This document shows positions 16,801 to 23,305 of a DNA stretch of 46,078 nt, one piece after another. The notes under the pieces are model-generated. The model did not search any database and was not told where the DNA came from. It saw nothing but the letters and a program-made list of their open reading frames with translations. A program made the position numbers and the translations under genes. Location: contig CAIQIQ010000116.1 in NCBI GenBank assembly GCA_903871935.1, forward strand, positions 1-46,078, in the 5' to 3' direction. The first letter of the stretch is position 1; each line of letters opens with the position of its first letter. The DNA is from an uncultured Phycisphaerales bacterium (GTDB taxonomy: Bacteria; Planctomycetota; Phycisphaerae; Tepidisphaerales; Tepidisphaeraceae).

Positions 16801-19023
16801 GGGAACCCGATTGCCGATATCTCATTACTCGGAACACAAGGAGATTTGTGGTGGCTGGGCATCGATGGCATGGGCCTGAACCAGAGTGACATTGCGGCGG
16901 TGGACTGGTCCGGACTGGCTAATCTCTACGTGTTCACCTTCGGCACGAATCCGATCGGTTCGCTCTCATTCCTCACCGCCATGCCGCAACTTTCAAGCGT
17001 GGGCGCGTGGGATACTGGCGTTAGTGACATTTCACCACTGGCGGGCTTGACAGGGATCCATTACCTCGTCCTCGGCAGCAATCCGATCACAGATCTGTCG
17101 GCGCTGAACAGCCTGGTCGCGCTGGGGGGGCTGAACATCAACGACTGCGAACTCACCACGCTTGGCCAGGTGCAGTGGTCGAACCTGACGGGGCTTTCGG
17201 ATGTTGTCGCCATGCATAACCACCTCAGTACCTACACGGGTGGAGCTGATGCCCAGATCATCGCTGACCTGCATGCGAGGGGGATCAGCTTCTATGCACC
17301 GAGTCAGTATGTGAAGTTTGGCGATGCGGCGTTTGAGGCGGAAATCCGTACGGTGCTGAATGTGCCCGCTCCCGCTGTCGTCGCCAGCGACGACATGATG
17401 AGTCTGACATCATTGGACTTCTCAGGCAAGCCGATCACGAGCCTTGCCGGCATCGAGTATGCCGAATCGCTGACATTCGTTGATCTTCGCCACACATCCC
17501 TCAACCTGTCCCCCGGATCGCCCGAGCGCGCCCGCGTGGATCTGCTTCTCTCCCGTGGCGTCACGGTTCTGTTCGACATCAATACGGCGCCTGTCGTAAG
17601 CATCGTTGACCAGGCGGCCGCCAGCGGCGAAGGCTCGGTCTGGTCAACCACTGGCTCCTTTAGCGACCCCGATGCCGACACCTGGACGGGCACTGTTGAT
17701 TACGGCGATGGCTCGCCCGTAGAGACGCTGACCATCGACACAACAACCAAGACCTTCACTCTCAGCCACCGGTATGACGAGGCAGGCGATTATACCGTGA
17801 CGGTAATGGTGGATGATGGCGGAGATACTTCGGGCTCGGCCACCATGAACGTCCAGATTGACCCTGTCGCGCCGTCGGCCGCCCTGTGGAACGATGGCCC
17901 TGTCCTGGAAGGCCAGCCGATCACAGTGCAGTTTGCGCCGACTGACCCATCCCATGCGGATGAGGCGATCGGTTTCTGGTACAGCTTCTACTTCACCGGC
18001 ACACCGGATGCTCCGGGCGTCGGGGATATCATTGATTCGAGAAACCCCGAGGCCGTGTTCACTTATGCCACTCCGGGAACCCATGCCATGATCGGCCGGA
18101 TCAAGGATTGGCACGGGGCGTACTCCCAGTCAACCGTGGATCTGCGGGTGCTCAATGTCGCCCCAACGATCACAAGCGTGACCGGTCCGGCCAATGGCTG
18201 GTACCGATCGGGCCAGAACCTGGATTTCACCGTGAACTTCAGTGAGAGTGTGACTGTGAGCGGCGTGCCAACCATCGGGTTGACCATCGGCTCTACGTCG
18301 CACGCTGCAAGTTACCTGTCCGGCAGCGGCGGTAGTTCGCTGGTATTCGAGTACACGGTTCAGGATGGTGACAATGATGCGGACGGGATCGCGTCGGCCT
18401 CGCCGGTGATGCTCAACGGCGGGACGATTCAGGATGCGGACGCCGCCGGGGCAACGCTGACGTTTGTCCCGCCTGATACCACGGGTGCGCTGGTGGACAC
18501 GATCGCACCGGCGTTGTCGGGCTCATCGATCAATGATGGGGCCGTGCAGCGGTCGATGGTGAAGAAGCTGGCGTTGAGTTTCGGCGAGAAGGTCGTGTTG
18601 GGAACGGGCGCGGTGACGGTAAGGAAGAGCGATGGCTCGGACGTACCGGACACCACGCTGGTGATAGGCAACCCCTCAGGAGATCAGAAGAACTACGTTC
18701 TGACTTTCTCGGGCACCGGTGTTGTGGGCGGCTCTCTGGCCGATGGGATCTATGACCTGTCGGTTTCGGCCGCCGGAGTGCATGACTTGGCGGGCAATAC
18801 CCTGAGCGGCAACTTCACCCAGCGATTCCATCGCCTCTATGGCGACTACGACGGAAACAAGACCGTGAACAATGGCGATTACTTCTGGTTCAAGCAGACG
18901 TTCAACAAGAGCGTTGGCGAGACTGGATTCCTCGATCTCTATGACTATGACGGTAACGGAACGATCAATAACGGCGACTACTTCCAGTTCAAGAAGCGGT
19001 TCGGCGTCATGTACACCTACTGA
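7837..19023 (+). CDS. Giant secreted protein: clostripain (C11) protease, propellers, Ig-like, LRR, PKD, dockerin-like tail
   Basis: 3728 residues; the ATG at 7837 follows GAGGAG by six bases. Near residue 40, GLESRILLA resembles the L-E-x-R-x-L-L motif at the N-terminus of many planctomycete surface proteins. About 50-420 is a peptidase C11 domain with His166 (KDHGGG) and Cys212 (DACTMG) as the likely dyad. About 425-725 and 1161-1443 are 7-bladed propellers with the repeat GPDGNLWFTE, as in virginiamycin B lyase. About 728-1158 and 1445-1873 are four Ig-like repeats each. About 1876-2698 are two leucine-rich regions with caps of the NLE.AIR.QL type, followed by PKD (2701-2792), more LRR (2794-3247), two PKD-like domains (3248-3440), two bacterial Ig-like domains, and a tail from 3669 with two DYDGN..xNNGDYF calcium loops like dockerin. 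It is probably exported, with the protease as the only catalytic part. Confidence 0.9.
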   Translation: MSYALRAYCLLCNLYHEVLIGQRDAMANSPESEPRAEGLESRILLAAPADWTVMMYVNGDNDLEAWAVESLVKLEQVGSTANVNITVELDRSPGSADKDGYDTSHGDWADTRRGLVAKGTDPDNFATPLVSLGEKDMGNPATLRDFVTWSVTNYPAAHYALFIKDHGGGLAGISFDDTPGADGKQHGISVAGVSTALTQAGVHPDIIVADACTMGMTEVAYQWRNNASILVASEPSILAHWYPYGVYDNAMADLVASPGQSPVAFAQDIVAHMADETTQSPTVAAIDLTKMSDLAAQLDIFASQALALPDTWADISDSISQSNYYENLWYRDLGTFLDNVQTSVTDPSAGFLLTSALDARAALSSSLIALRSAPGEDATGLSIYLPNQGDRGDASYNGTNYSFLADTQWDEFLYQFDRRVVTQITTAGAREDITTGADGNLWYTFGSGVGRLTPKGVATPYALDDHEQGEVVSITKGPDGNVWFADSATAPGKSRVGRITPSGVFGEYSVALPSLSDITTGPDGNLWVAGSGGIAMVTPAGVVSVYGSADEVFGIAAGPDGNLWYTAAEPYDGRGPGDSGYYIIGRISTTGGYLAPFHTGFGLNPMPGAITAGPDGNMWFTEGVGDWNTMAGGIVKITPAGVMTTYSVDEHSHPRHITVGPDGNLWFTETLVDRIGKISTKGVFTSYADPQLWGTAPYGITAGPDGRIWFTEYNAGQVGYVNIPTELAVKIETAPGQSNPTNASPIVFTVTFTQPVDDFTDSDVVTEGTAPGTLIPMVTNPSGDNMTFNVTVIGMTGSGTVGIWIPKGVAHSYQGDANSGSPDDEPMVMYDVVPFTVSINQADGQVDPTSVPEIYFTVIFNKPARAFSTYDVTLSGTAPGTLIKTVTYRSDDNKTFTVAVTGMTAYGTVRATIPAGWETDAAGNRSQASTSFDNVVTYQPFAAPPPTVTVEQAAGQPDPTITPSVNFTAVFSSAVADFTAADITLSGTAPGATVALVTDTGDHKTYTVSVNGMTASGTVIASIDMGMVHDVWGQGNFASTSHDNTVTYALAGAPTVTVTPTAGVPNPTGFNAYFTVVFNRPVADFVASDLVLGGTAPGTKSWYIASSSGQMTYNIRVTGMTGGGTVTATVPAGVAHASTGEANEASGNPDNIVNYEYMRATEFAAPMGSYPQGIVAGPDGNIWFTEYYGNKIAKMTPGGQITEYAIGTTYPDRICVGPDGNLWFSTSGNVRTIGKITTAGVVTLYSSVTASGIYLEGITGGPDGNVWFATDNSIGRITPGGAVAQYSVSGGSTRGITSGPDGNVWFTSMFGHKIGRVTPTGTITYFSTGISPDSWLPGIVAGPDGNLWFTEQGPNRIGRITPTGTVSEFTVGFSSNSTPAQITVGSDGNLWYGGNSLVGRITTAGVITEFSVPHSPTGIAQGPDGKIWFTEPSYGYVARLDSSPALPVTIDQAATQADPTSAQPIHYTVVFGRAVTDFTADKLRFSGTAAGTPVGTITDSGDHMSFDVAVTGLTDSGTLVLSLASGAVHDDDGNASQNATSSDDVVDYILPDVTPPTVTIDQAAGQADSTNSLPIHFQALFSEPVLGFDLSDVSIGGSAAGGSAVVIDSGDHMTFDVWIANLTGDGTVTVTIPAGVAHDAAGNANLDSTSTDNVVAYDATAPTVTIDQAAGQADPTASSSINFTAVFDEPVFGFGVADVTLSGTAPAASVESVTDSGDHMTYTVVVSGMTDSGTVIATIPGGAAHDAAGNANAASSSADNLVSYNVPPLTVTVDQAAGQPDPTIDSPINFTVIFSEPVLDFGSDDIALSGTAPGALVGSVTDSGDHRAFTVAISGMTGSGTVIATIPDGLVHGAAGHANVASTSTDNQVAFVVRGSFSIVDGNLERAIRNQLANDGNGVDPATPLTEADMLKLTSLYAGLSDGITDLSGMEYATNLQALSLFTVGWIGAPNRVTDLSPILLLTHLKTLTLTGNPIGDAGLAQIAGMKWLVNLDVSDCGITSLAALAPTAPSDPSTGMPNLQNLAASRNVSLSDYWAVSTMASLQGLDLSSCNLSDTSPLHGLTNLTSLDFGYNPLTRLGEIATLTNVMDLYLRSDTSLTDLAGLANLTSLRMLLLDSAPVGQSQVDSIDWSVFLSLTTLSLPQTGLRDLSPLSHAPNVMSLYLQANRITDVSALTNMPQLVYCDLHNNHLRTLTTADWSQLTNLWTLNLRHNGIDTDPASADGQIIQSLTDRGVYVDASDQDYTFSVADANLEQAIRDQLANDGNGIDPGTPLSEADMLNLTSLGASNLGITDLSGLEFATNLQDLNVSGNPIGDAGLAVIVQLKSLTSLNISNCGITTLATLATTDPADAATGMPNLISLDVSSNSSLTDYWAVRTMPSLQSFTIGSCGISDTAPLNGLTNLTFLYVGFNSLTSLSDIATLSNLRALYVCYNPSLTDLNGLTNLTQLQILHLGNVPIGQSAAQSIDWSAFTSLLFLSLGGTGLTEISFLTLPPGDAAMPSLTTLDVQRNSLTNLDGVGAYQQLTDLWGGQNTISGINAVTGCSALRSLSLPYNQVSDLSPLAGLANLDNVTLSYNQVTSLAGGDWSALKLLRVLYLDHNAIHDLTPLSGHPYLNELYLAGNRISNLAPLSTLLNLRLVDLESNRVGTLATVDWSALAGLQYLYLSHNRINIDPASADVQIIQALTDRGVSVTTDPQDHVNTVPVVMIDPTSNANEGTPWTGSGSFTDPDDDVWSATVDYGDGTGANPLALTIDKTFSLSHSYATPGDYTITVAANDGLDGGTATAGVHVEPIVPHLISDPSLENAIRQQLGISASDPVTQADLESLIQLDASYRGITDLVGLEYATNLRTLQLSGNPLSDLTPILGLPLDTLSLNSTGIGTSGLAEIASHLTGLTHLEVQSCNIDDFSSLASLTSLQYLNINYNSNAAGLDAISGLTSLTVLYAANTGIPAEALAPLNALRELDVSSCGLSTLSFLQGKQLSLLNLRGNPIADISLLGTQGDLWWLGIDGMGLNQSDIAAVDWSGLANLYVFTFGTNPIGSLSFLTAMPQLSSVGAWDTGVSDISPLAGLTGIHYLVLGSNPITDLSALNSLVALGGLNINDCELTTLGQVQWSNLTGLSDVVAMHNHLSTYTGGADAQIIADLHARGISFYAPSQYVKFGDAAFEAEIRTVLNVPAPAVVASDDMMSLTSLDFSGKPITSLAGIEYAESLTFVDLRHTSLNLSPGSPERARVDLLLSRGVTVLFDINTAPVVSIVDQAAASGEGSVWSTTGSFSDPDADTWTGTVDYGDGSPVETLTIDTTTKTFTLSHRYDEAGDYTVTVMVDDGGDTSGSATMNVQIDPVAPSAALWNDGPVLEGQPITVQFAPTDPSHADEAIGFWYSFYFTGTPDAPGVGDIIDSRNPEAVFTYATPGTHAMIGRIKDWHGAYSQSTVDLRVLNVAPTITSVTGPANGWYRSGQNLDFTVNFSESVTVSGVPTIGLTIGSTSHAASYLSGSGGSSLVFEYTVQDGDNDADGIASASPVMLNGGTIQDADAAGATLTFVPPDTTGALVDTIAPALSGSSINDGAVQRSMVKKLALSFGEKVVLGTGAVTVRKSDGSDVPDTTLVIGNPSGDQKNYVLTFSGTGVVGGSLADGIYDLSVSAAGVHDLAGNTLSGNFTQRFHRLYGDYDGNKTVNNGDYFWFKQTFNKSVGETGFLDLYDYDGNGTINNGDYFQFKKRFGVMYTY
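9109..13455 (+). repeat. Duplicated module inside the giant gene: propeller plus four Ig-like repeats, twice
   Basis: Copy 1 spans about 9109-11310 and copy 2 about 11317-13455. Each begins with seven GPDG-NLWF blades and continues with four repeats of about 105 residues that open with a TVTIDQAAGQxDPT phrase and contain the block SGTAPG, a DSGDHMT turn and a GMTxSGTVxATIP strand. The order is the same in both copies, which argues for duplication of the whole unit of about 2.1 kb and not separate expansion. Repeats within copy 2 are more alike than those of copy 1 by eye. Confidence 0.75.
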
Positions 19024-19066
19024 CAGGAGACATCAGCCTGGGAAGCGGTCGGGGAGTGGGGCGATG

Positions 19067-19492
19067 TCAAAGAGATCTTGCTGATTTCACAGTTCCGCAT
19101 TCCGGGCAACGGTCTGGGGTGGCTCGCAGGTCATATCCGCACTGAACACATAGTCCCTGAGCCAACCGCTTTCGGGCACGGTGCCGGTGATGGTACCTGC
19201 GGGTGAACTCGGCAGCGGACAGGATCGAGAAAAGCAAGAGCGGCGAGTACAGGAACACCATCAGCAGGTTCGGGTTTGACGTTATGGCTCTGGAAGCCGG
19301 CAGTCGCCTGTGCACGTAGTAGATGCCCAGTGCACTATGTATCTCGACCAGCGGCTCCCCGCTTGTGGCGACCTCGGTCACGGGCCACTGAATCACCAGC
19401 GTACCTCCGATCACCGCACCATCCATCGGCAGGGCGATAGGACGCAGAAGACTCACTACGATGACCAACAGCGTAAACACCGCGAGGGTCAC
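19067..19492 (-). CDS. Membrane protein with C-terminal zinc ribbon
   Basis: A 141-residue protein starting with GTG at 19492. An N-terminal hydrophobic segment ([14 protein letters not shown]) and a second one ([16 protein letters not shown]) frame a loop of about 60 residues. A basic stretch leads to [19 protein letters not shown], a four-cysteine zinc ribbon. Proteins with exactly this tail are numerous and typical of planctomycetes; their role is unknown. The ribosome-binding site is poor (GAGG almost touches the GTG), and just upstream lies the start of a HicB-like protein in another frame, so the 5' end may have been disturbed by a rearrangement. It is convergent with the giant gene. 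Confidence 0.65.
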   Translation of the reverse strand: MTLAVFTLLVIVVSLLRPIALPMDGAVIGGTLVIQWPVTEVATSGEPLVEIHSALGIYYVHRRLPASRAITSNPNLLMVFLYSPLLLFSILSAAEFTRRYHHRHRARKRLAQGLCVQCGYDLRATPDRCPECGTVKSARSL

Positions 19493-19529
19493 CCTCGCGC
19501 TTGATGATGACCGTCAGCTGCTTTGTCAT
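19488..19529 (-). pseudogene. N-terminal fragment of a HicB-like (UPF0150) protein
   Basis: From ATG 19529 the frame reads [14 protein letters not shown], which matches the start of UPF0150/HicB-like proteins (usually continuing GYVALCPELD). After these 14 codons the similarity stops and the zinc-ribbon frame takes over one base out of phase. It directly follows the broken HicB gene. It is probably a truncated second antitoxin gene; the match is short, so confidence is limited. Confidence 0.35.
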
Positions 19530-19542
19530 ATTGGCAACCCTT

Positions 19543-19716
19543 TCAGGCTCCTGGCAGCGTACTCATGTAGAGCGCCGCCGCCTCACGAATGTTCGCAATC
19601 GCCTCCTCGAACGTGTCGGCTTGAGTTTGACAGCCGGGCAACTCGGGGCACTAGGCGTAAAACCCATCGTCGTCCTGCTCGATTACGGCGCTGACCCTGT
19701 ACTTCATAGGTTCCAT
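19543..19716 (-). pseudogene. HicB-like antitoxin with in-frame TAG
   Basis: Read from ATG 19716 (or 19707), the frame gives MKYRVSAVIEQDDDGFYA, a TAG at 19653-19651, then CPELPGCQTQADTFEEAIAN and a tail ending at the TGA 19545-19543. This is the HicB/UPF0150 family (KYxVxxxxDEDGYYAYCPELPGCxTQGDTFEEA), where the TAG position is normally Tyr or another residue; TAC to TAG is a one-base change. HicB antitoxins neutralise HicA RNA-binding toxins. No HicA (small dsRBD-like protein) is visible within about 200 bases on either side, so the system appears dead or orphaned. Confidence 0.7.
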
Positions 19717-19893
19717 TGTACGCGATCTGAGGCGTGCAGGTGATCCGCGTCTGCGAGGCGTGATGCCTTGGCGCTTTGCGTTTTTTGGTCGTGGGTCACG
19801 GCCGCGCGGTATGATGGCGGATCACCGCTTGCGTGAGTCCGCGTGGTGGTGAGGATGGCATTCGGCTCAGTTACCTAGGTGAAGGATCATGTC

Positions 19894-22800
19894 ATGCGTA
19901 TCGCCAAGATAGCGGCAGGCTGGGCGGCTTTGGTGGCTGCCGTGCTTGCAGGGAGCGGCGTGGCCGCTGCCCAGGGGCAGGCCGGGCCCTTTAGCTGGCA
20001 GCAGCCGCAGGCCAGGATTCTGTCCACGGGGAATCTCGAATGGTCCCCCAGGCCGTTTGTCTTCCAAATGGGCGCCTCGGTGCGCTACATAGACTTCGAG
20101 GCAGGGGACGATTCTCGGGATGGCGCTACGCAGCAGAGCGCCTGGAAGCACCACCCGTGGGATGCGGCCGCCACGGGCAAGGCCAGGGCCTGCACCGGCA
20201 TCCAAACCTATGTCTTCAAGCGCGGCGTCATCTACCGGTGCGCGGGGCCGATGAAGGCCAGGGAATCGGGCGCCAGCGGCAATCCCATTCGCCTTACCAG
20301 CGATCCCGCCTGGGGCGATGGCGCGGGCGAGGCGATGATCTTCGGCTCGACGCAGATCAAAGGGGGATGGAAGAAGGCCAGTGCCGTCGAGGCCCCTGGC
20401 ATGAGCGAACCCGAGAAGCTGTGGTACATCGACCTGGGCAAGGACTATGACCCCGATGGCATCTCGGCGGAGCAGACCTTTAGCGCCAAGTTCTCCTCCA
20501 TGTGGCAGGTCAGCGGCGACACGGTCGAGCGCCTGCATATTGCCCGTACCCCCAACTATGACCTGTCGGATGCGAATAACCCGATGAAGAACTGGCCGGT
20601 CTGGACGAATTACCAGCGGGCCAGCGGCTTGGGCAGTGGGGGCACGTTCACCGCGTCGCTGCTCAAAGGTCTGGGAGATAAAGACCTGCTCAAGGGTGCG
20701 GCCATCTGGACGGAGACATCGTTCCTGATGGCGGCCGTACATAAGGTCTCGCCCAGGAACTACGACCCGGCGGCCGGGACGGTGCAGTTCGCCGATGGCG
20801 GCGGGGCGGACTATAGCCGCACGTCGGCGGGGCGGGTGCACTTCATGATCGAGAACGTGGCGAAGTTCCTCGATGCCCCGGGCGAATACTTCTTTGATCT
20901 CAACGGCCCCAAACCCGGGCGCTTGTTCCTGCGCCCGCCCGGCGAGGGCGATCCTAACGCGGTTGTCTACGAGGTGGCGCAAACGCGCTTCCCCATCTGG
21001 ATTCAGGACCAGCACGATATCGTCGTCAGTGGCTTGCACTTCCGCTATAACGATCCCGACGATGGCACCTACAGCTATCCCGCGCAGATCCGCTCCTCGG
21101 CTTGTGTGCGCATCATCGGCAACTGCAGCAATATCACGGTGAGCAACTGCAAGTTCTACTACGTCGCCGACGCGGTGGTGGCGTTTCCCCGGCCGGAGAA
21201 AGTCGAGCCCCCAACCGGTCCCTACAGCGTCTATCGCAGCGAGATCGGGCCTTTTGCCAATGATGTGATGGACAACGTCATCATCAGCGACAACGATGTC
21301 CAGCACGTCGAGAAGTCGCACGCTATTTACCTTGCCGGGGCCAGCGCCGAGTCGAGAGATTCCCTCTACGGCAAACTCCTGCATGTTGAGGTGATGCGCA
21401 ACCGCGTGGTGGACGCCGGTTTCCGCCCCGATGCTGGAGGGAATTCGTCGATCCCGGCCATCTCCGTTGAGGATCCCGAAACCTGCGAGATTGCCGGCAA
21501 TATCGTCGACACAAGCTGGGGCAACGGCATCTTTACCCACGGCGGCAAGGCTTCGGGCGCCCTGAACGTGGTGCCGCTGACGCGCATGCTCGTGCATGAC
21601 AACCAGATCGACAACACCATGCTCGGCTGCAACGATTATGGTGGCCTGGAACACTTCCAGGGCGGCCCGATCTACATCTACAACAACATTACCCGCAACT
21701 GTGTCGGCACCCGCGCCCTGGGCCGCGAACTGGGCTACAGCCTGTACCTCGACGGCGCGTTCAAGTGTTACAGTTTCAACAACATCATCGCCGGGCGGGT
21801 CGATCCAGGGCAGAGCGCTTACTACAACAACTGCGGCTATTTCATGGTCTTTGGGTTCATGGATCAGCTCTTCAATAACACCCTCTACCACTTTGACCTC
21901 GCCTTGGATGGCAGCTCTGGCAACCGTTCGAATATCCTGGGCAACCTGATGCTTGATTGCAGCAGGACATTCATCGGGCAGAACCGTCCGGGCGATGTCT
22001 CGATGGCCGGTGGCGGCGACACGGGCGCCATGGGCCGGCTGGGCATTCCCACCATGGCCTACGCCAGCAATGTCTTCTTCGGCAACCCGAAAGGGAACAA
22101 GGGCCAGAACGATGCCTTTGGTTATGTAGGTGGCATCAGCGGCGGCAATGCCGGCGGAGGAGCACCGGTGCTTACGGGCAACACGCTGGAGGAACTGCGC
22201 GGCAAACTGGTAGCGCAGAATTGCCGTCTGGCGACCATCGGCTGGATGACGCATGAAATGCCCCTGGCAGACCCCGCGAAGCGGGACTATCGTCCCACGG
22301 CGACCTCGCAAGCCAAGGGGCGCGGCGTGAAGTACTTTGTTCCCTGGGCCCTGGGTCGAACGGTGGGCGAGTGGAACTTTTATAAGAGCAACTCATCGCC
22401 CCAGATCGTCCTGGGCGAGAACTTTTACATGACCGATGAGTACGTGAACCGCGACATGTATTACTTTCTTCCGCGCAACGACCTGATCGTGTCGCAGTGT
22501 GCGGCGACGGACTATCAGGCCGGAGAGCTGGAGGACTGGATCGAGGGCGCGCTGAGCTTTGATGGAAGGCGGATTGCCTGGATTTCCCAGGCCGAGTTGA
22601 CGAAGAACGTCACGTACAGCGGCCGCAGAGGCAGGGACCAGACTACTCTCGACGGCTCGAAGCGCGAGAACCTGGACATGGGCACGAACAACTTCCTGAT
22701 CGAAGTGGTCTTCAAGACGACCACAGGCGGTGTGATCGCCTCCAAGATGGCCGACAGGGGATATGAACTGGCTGTCGAGCCCACTGGAGAAATCCGTTTC

Positions 22801-23181
22801 ACCGTGCATCCCGGCACACGTTCATGGTCGGCCCTCAGCACCGCCCGGGTGAACGACGGCAAGTGGCACCATGTGCTCGCCGAGGTGGACCGGAGTACGA
22901 AGAGGATGACCATCTATGTCGATGGCAAGGCTTCGATTGCCGGTGCCCCACAGGATCTGGATCCAACCGCATCGCTCACGAACACCGCCGACTTCGTCGT
23001 CGGCAAGGGCCTGGTCGGCGCCATCGACTTCCTCCGCGTTTGCCGCTCGACGCTGGCGGAGTCCAAGACGAGCATCGCCGAGTTGTACGCCTGGGAGTTC
23101 GACGGCCCGGCCCTTCGCGATTTCTGCGGCAATAAGCCCGCCGGAATGCGCGATGCCGGGGCCATCGACATCGCGAAGTAG
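19894..23181 (+). CDS. Secreted right-handed beta-helix protein with C-terminal LamG domain
   Basis: 1095 residues. The ATG at 19894 follows AAGGA by seven bases. A signal peptide (MRIAKIAAGWAALVAAVLAG, then SGVAAA) is clear. The region YIDFEAGDDSRDG opens a parallel beta-helix of the kind found in polysaccharide lyases and DUF1565-type proteins, with repeated coil phrases such as NCSNITVSNCKFYY, NVIISDND and VEVMRNRVVDAG. The last 190 residues form a LamG/concanavalin-like domain (VNDGKWHHVLAEVD, MTIYVDGK) suited to sugar binding. It probably binds or cleaves an extracellular polysaccharide. It is followed after 124 bases by a GH172 gene. A weak TATGAT lies at 19810. Confidence 0.85.
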   Translation: MRIAKIAAGWAALVAAVLAGSGVAAAQGQAGPFSWQQPQARILSTGNLEWSPRPFVFQMGASVRYIDFEAGDDSRDGATQQSAWKHHPWDAAATGKARACTGIQTYVFKRGVIYRCAGPMKARESGASGNPIRLTSDPAWGDGAGEAMIFGSTQIKGGWKKASAVEAPGMSEPEKLWYIDLGKDYDPDGISAEQTFSAKFSSMWQVSGDTVERLHIARTPNYDLSDANNPMKNWPVWTNYQRASGLGSGGTFTASLLKGLGDKDLLKGAAIWTETSFLMAAVHKVSPRNYDPAAGTVQFADGGGADYSRTSAGRVHFMIENVAKFLDAPGEYFFDLNGPKPGRLFLRPPGEGDPNAVVYEVAQTRFPIWIQDQHDIVVSGLHFRYNDPDDGTYSYPAQIRSSACVRIIGNCSNITVSNCKFYYVADAVVAFPRPEKVEPPTGPYSVYRSEIGPFANDVMDNVIISDNDVQHVEKSHAIYLAGASAESRDSLYGKLLHVEVMRNRVVDAGFRPDAGGNSSIPAISVEDPETCEIAGNIVDTSWGNGIFTHGGKASGALNVVPLTRMLVHDNQIDNTMLGCNDYGGLEHFQGGPIYIYNNITRNCVGTRALGRELGYSLYLDGAFKCYSFNNIIAGRVDPGQSAYYNNCGYFMVFGFMDQLFNNTLYHFDLALDGSSGNRSNILGNLMLDCSRTFIGQNRPGDVSMAGGGDTGAMGRLGIPTMAYASNVFFGNPKGNKGQNDAFGYVGGISGGNAGGGAPVLTGNTLEELRGKLVAQNCRLATIGWMTHEMPLADPAKRDYRPTATSQAKGRGVKYFVPWALGRTVGEWNFYKSNSSPQIVLGENFYMTDEYVNRDMYYFLPRNDLIVSQCAATDYQAGELEDWIEGALSFDGRRIAWISQAELTKNVTYSGRRGRDQTTLDGSKRENLDMGTNNFLIEVVFKTTTGGVIASKMADRGYELAVEPTGEIRFTVHPGTRSWSALSTARVNDGKWHHVLAEVDRSTKRMTIYVDGKASIAGAPQDLDPTASLTNTADFVVGKGLVGAIDFLRVCRSTLAESKTSIAELYAWEFDGPALRDFCGNKPAGMRDAGAIDIAK

Positions 23182-23305
23182 GGCGCGCGAAAACGCCCGC
23201 ATTGACCTCAAGTCATCCGAAGAATAGCTTGTGACGCAGGATGCGGACACCTCGGGACTACCTGAGTTTTGTCTGTGCTCTTGCTGTTATACCCAAGGCA
23301 ACCCC

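Noticed and set aside
19867..22311. An 814-codon open frame antisense to the beta-helix gene
   Set aside because: It mirrors the codon structure of the GC-rich gene on the plus strand, shows no family motif, and the plus-strand protein has a signal peptide, repeats and a LamG domain. Long antisense frames are common in this base composition.
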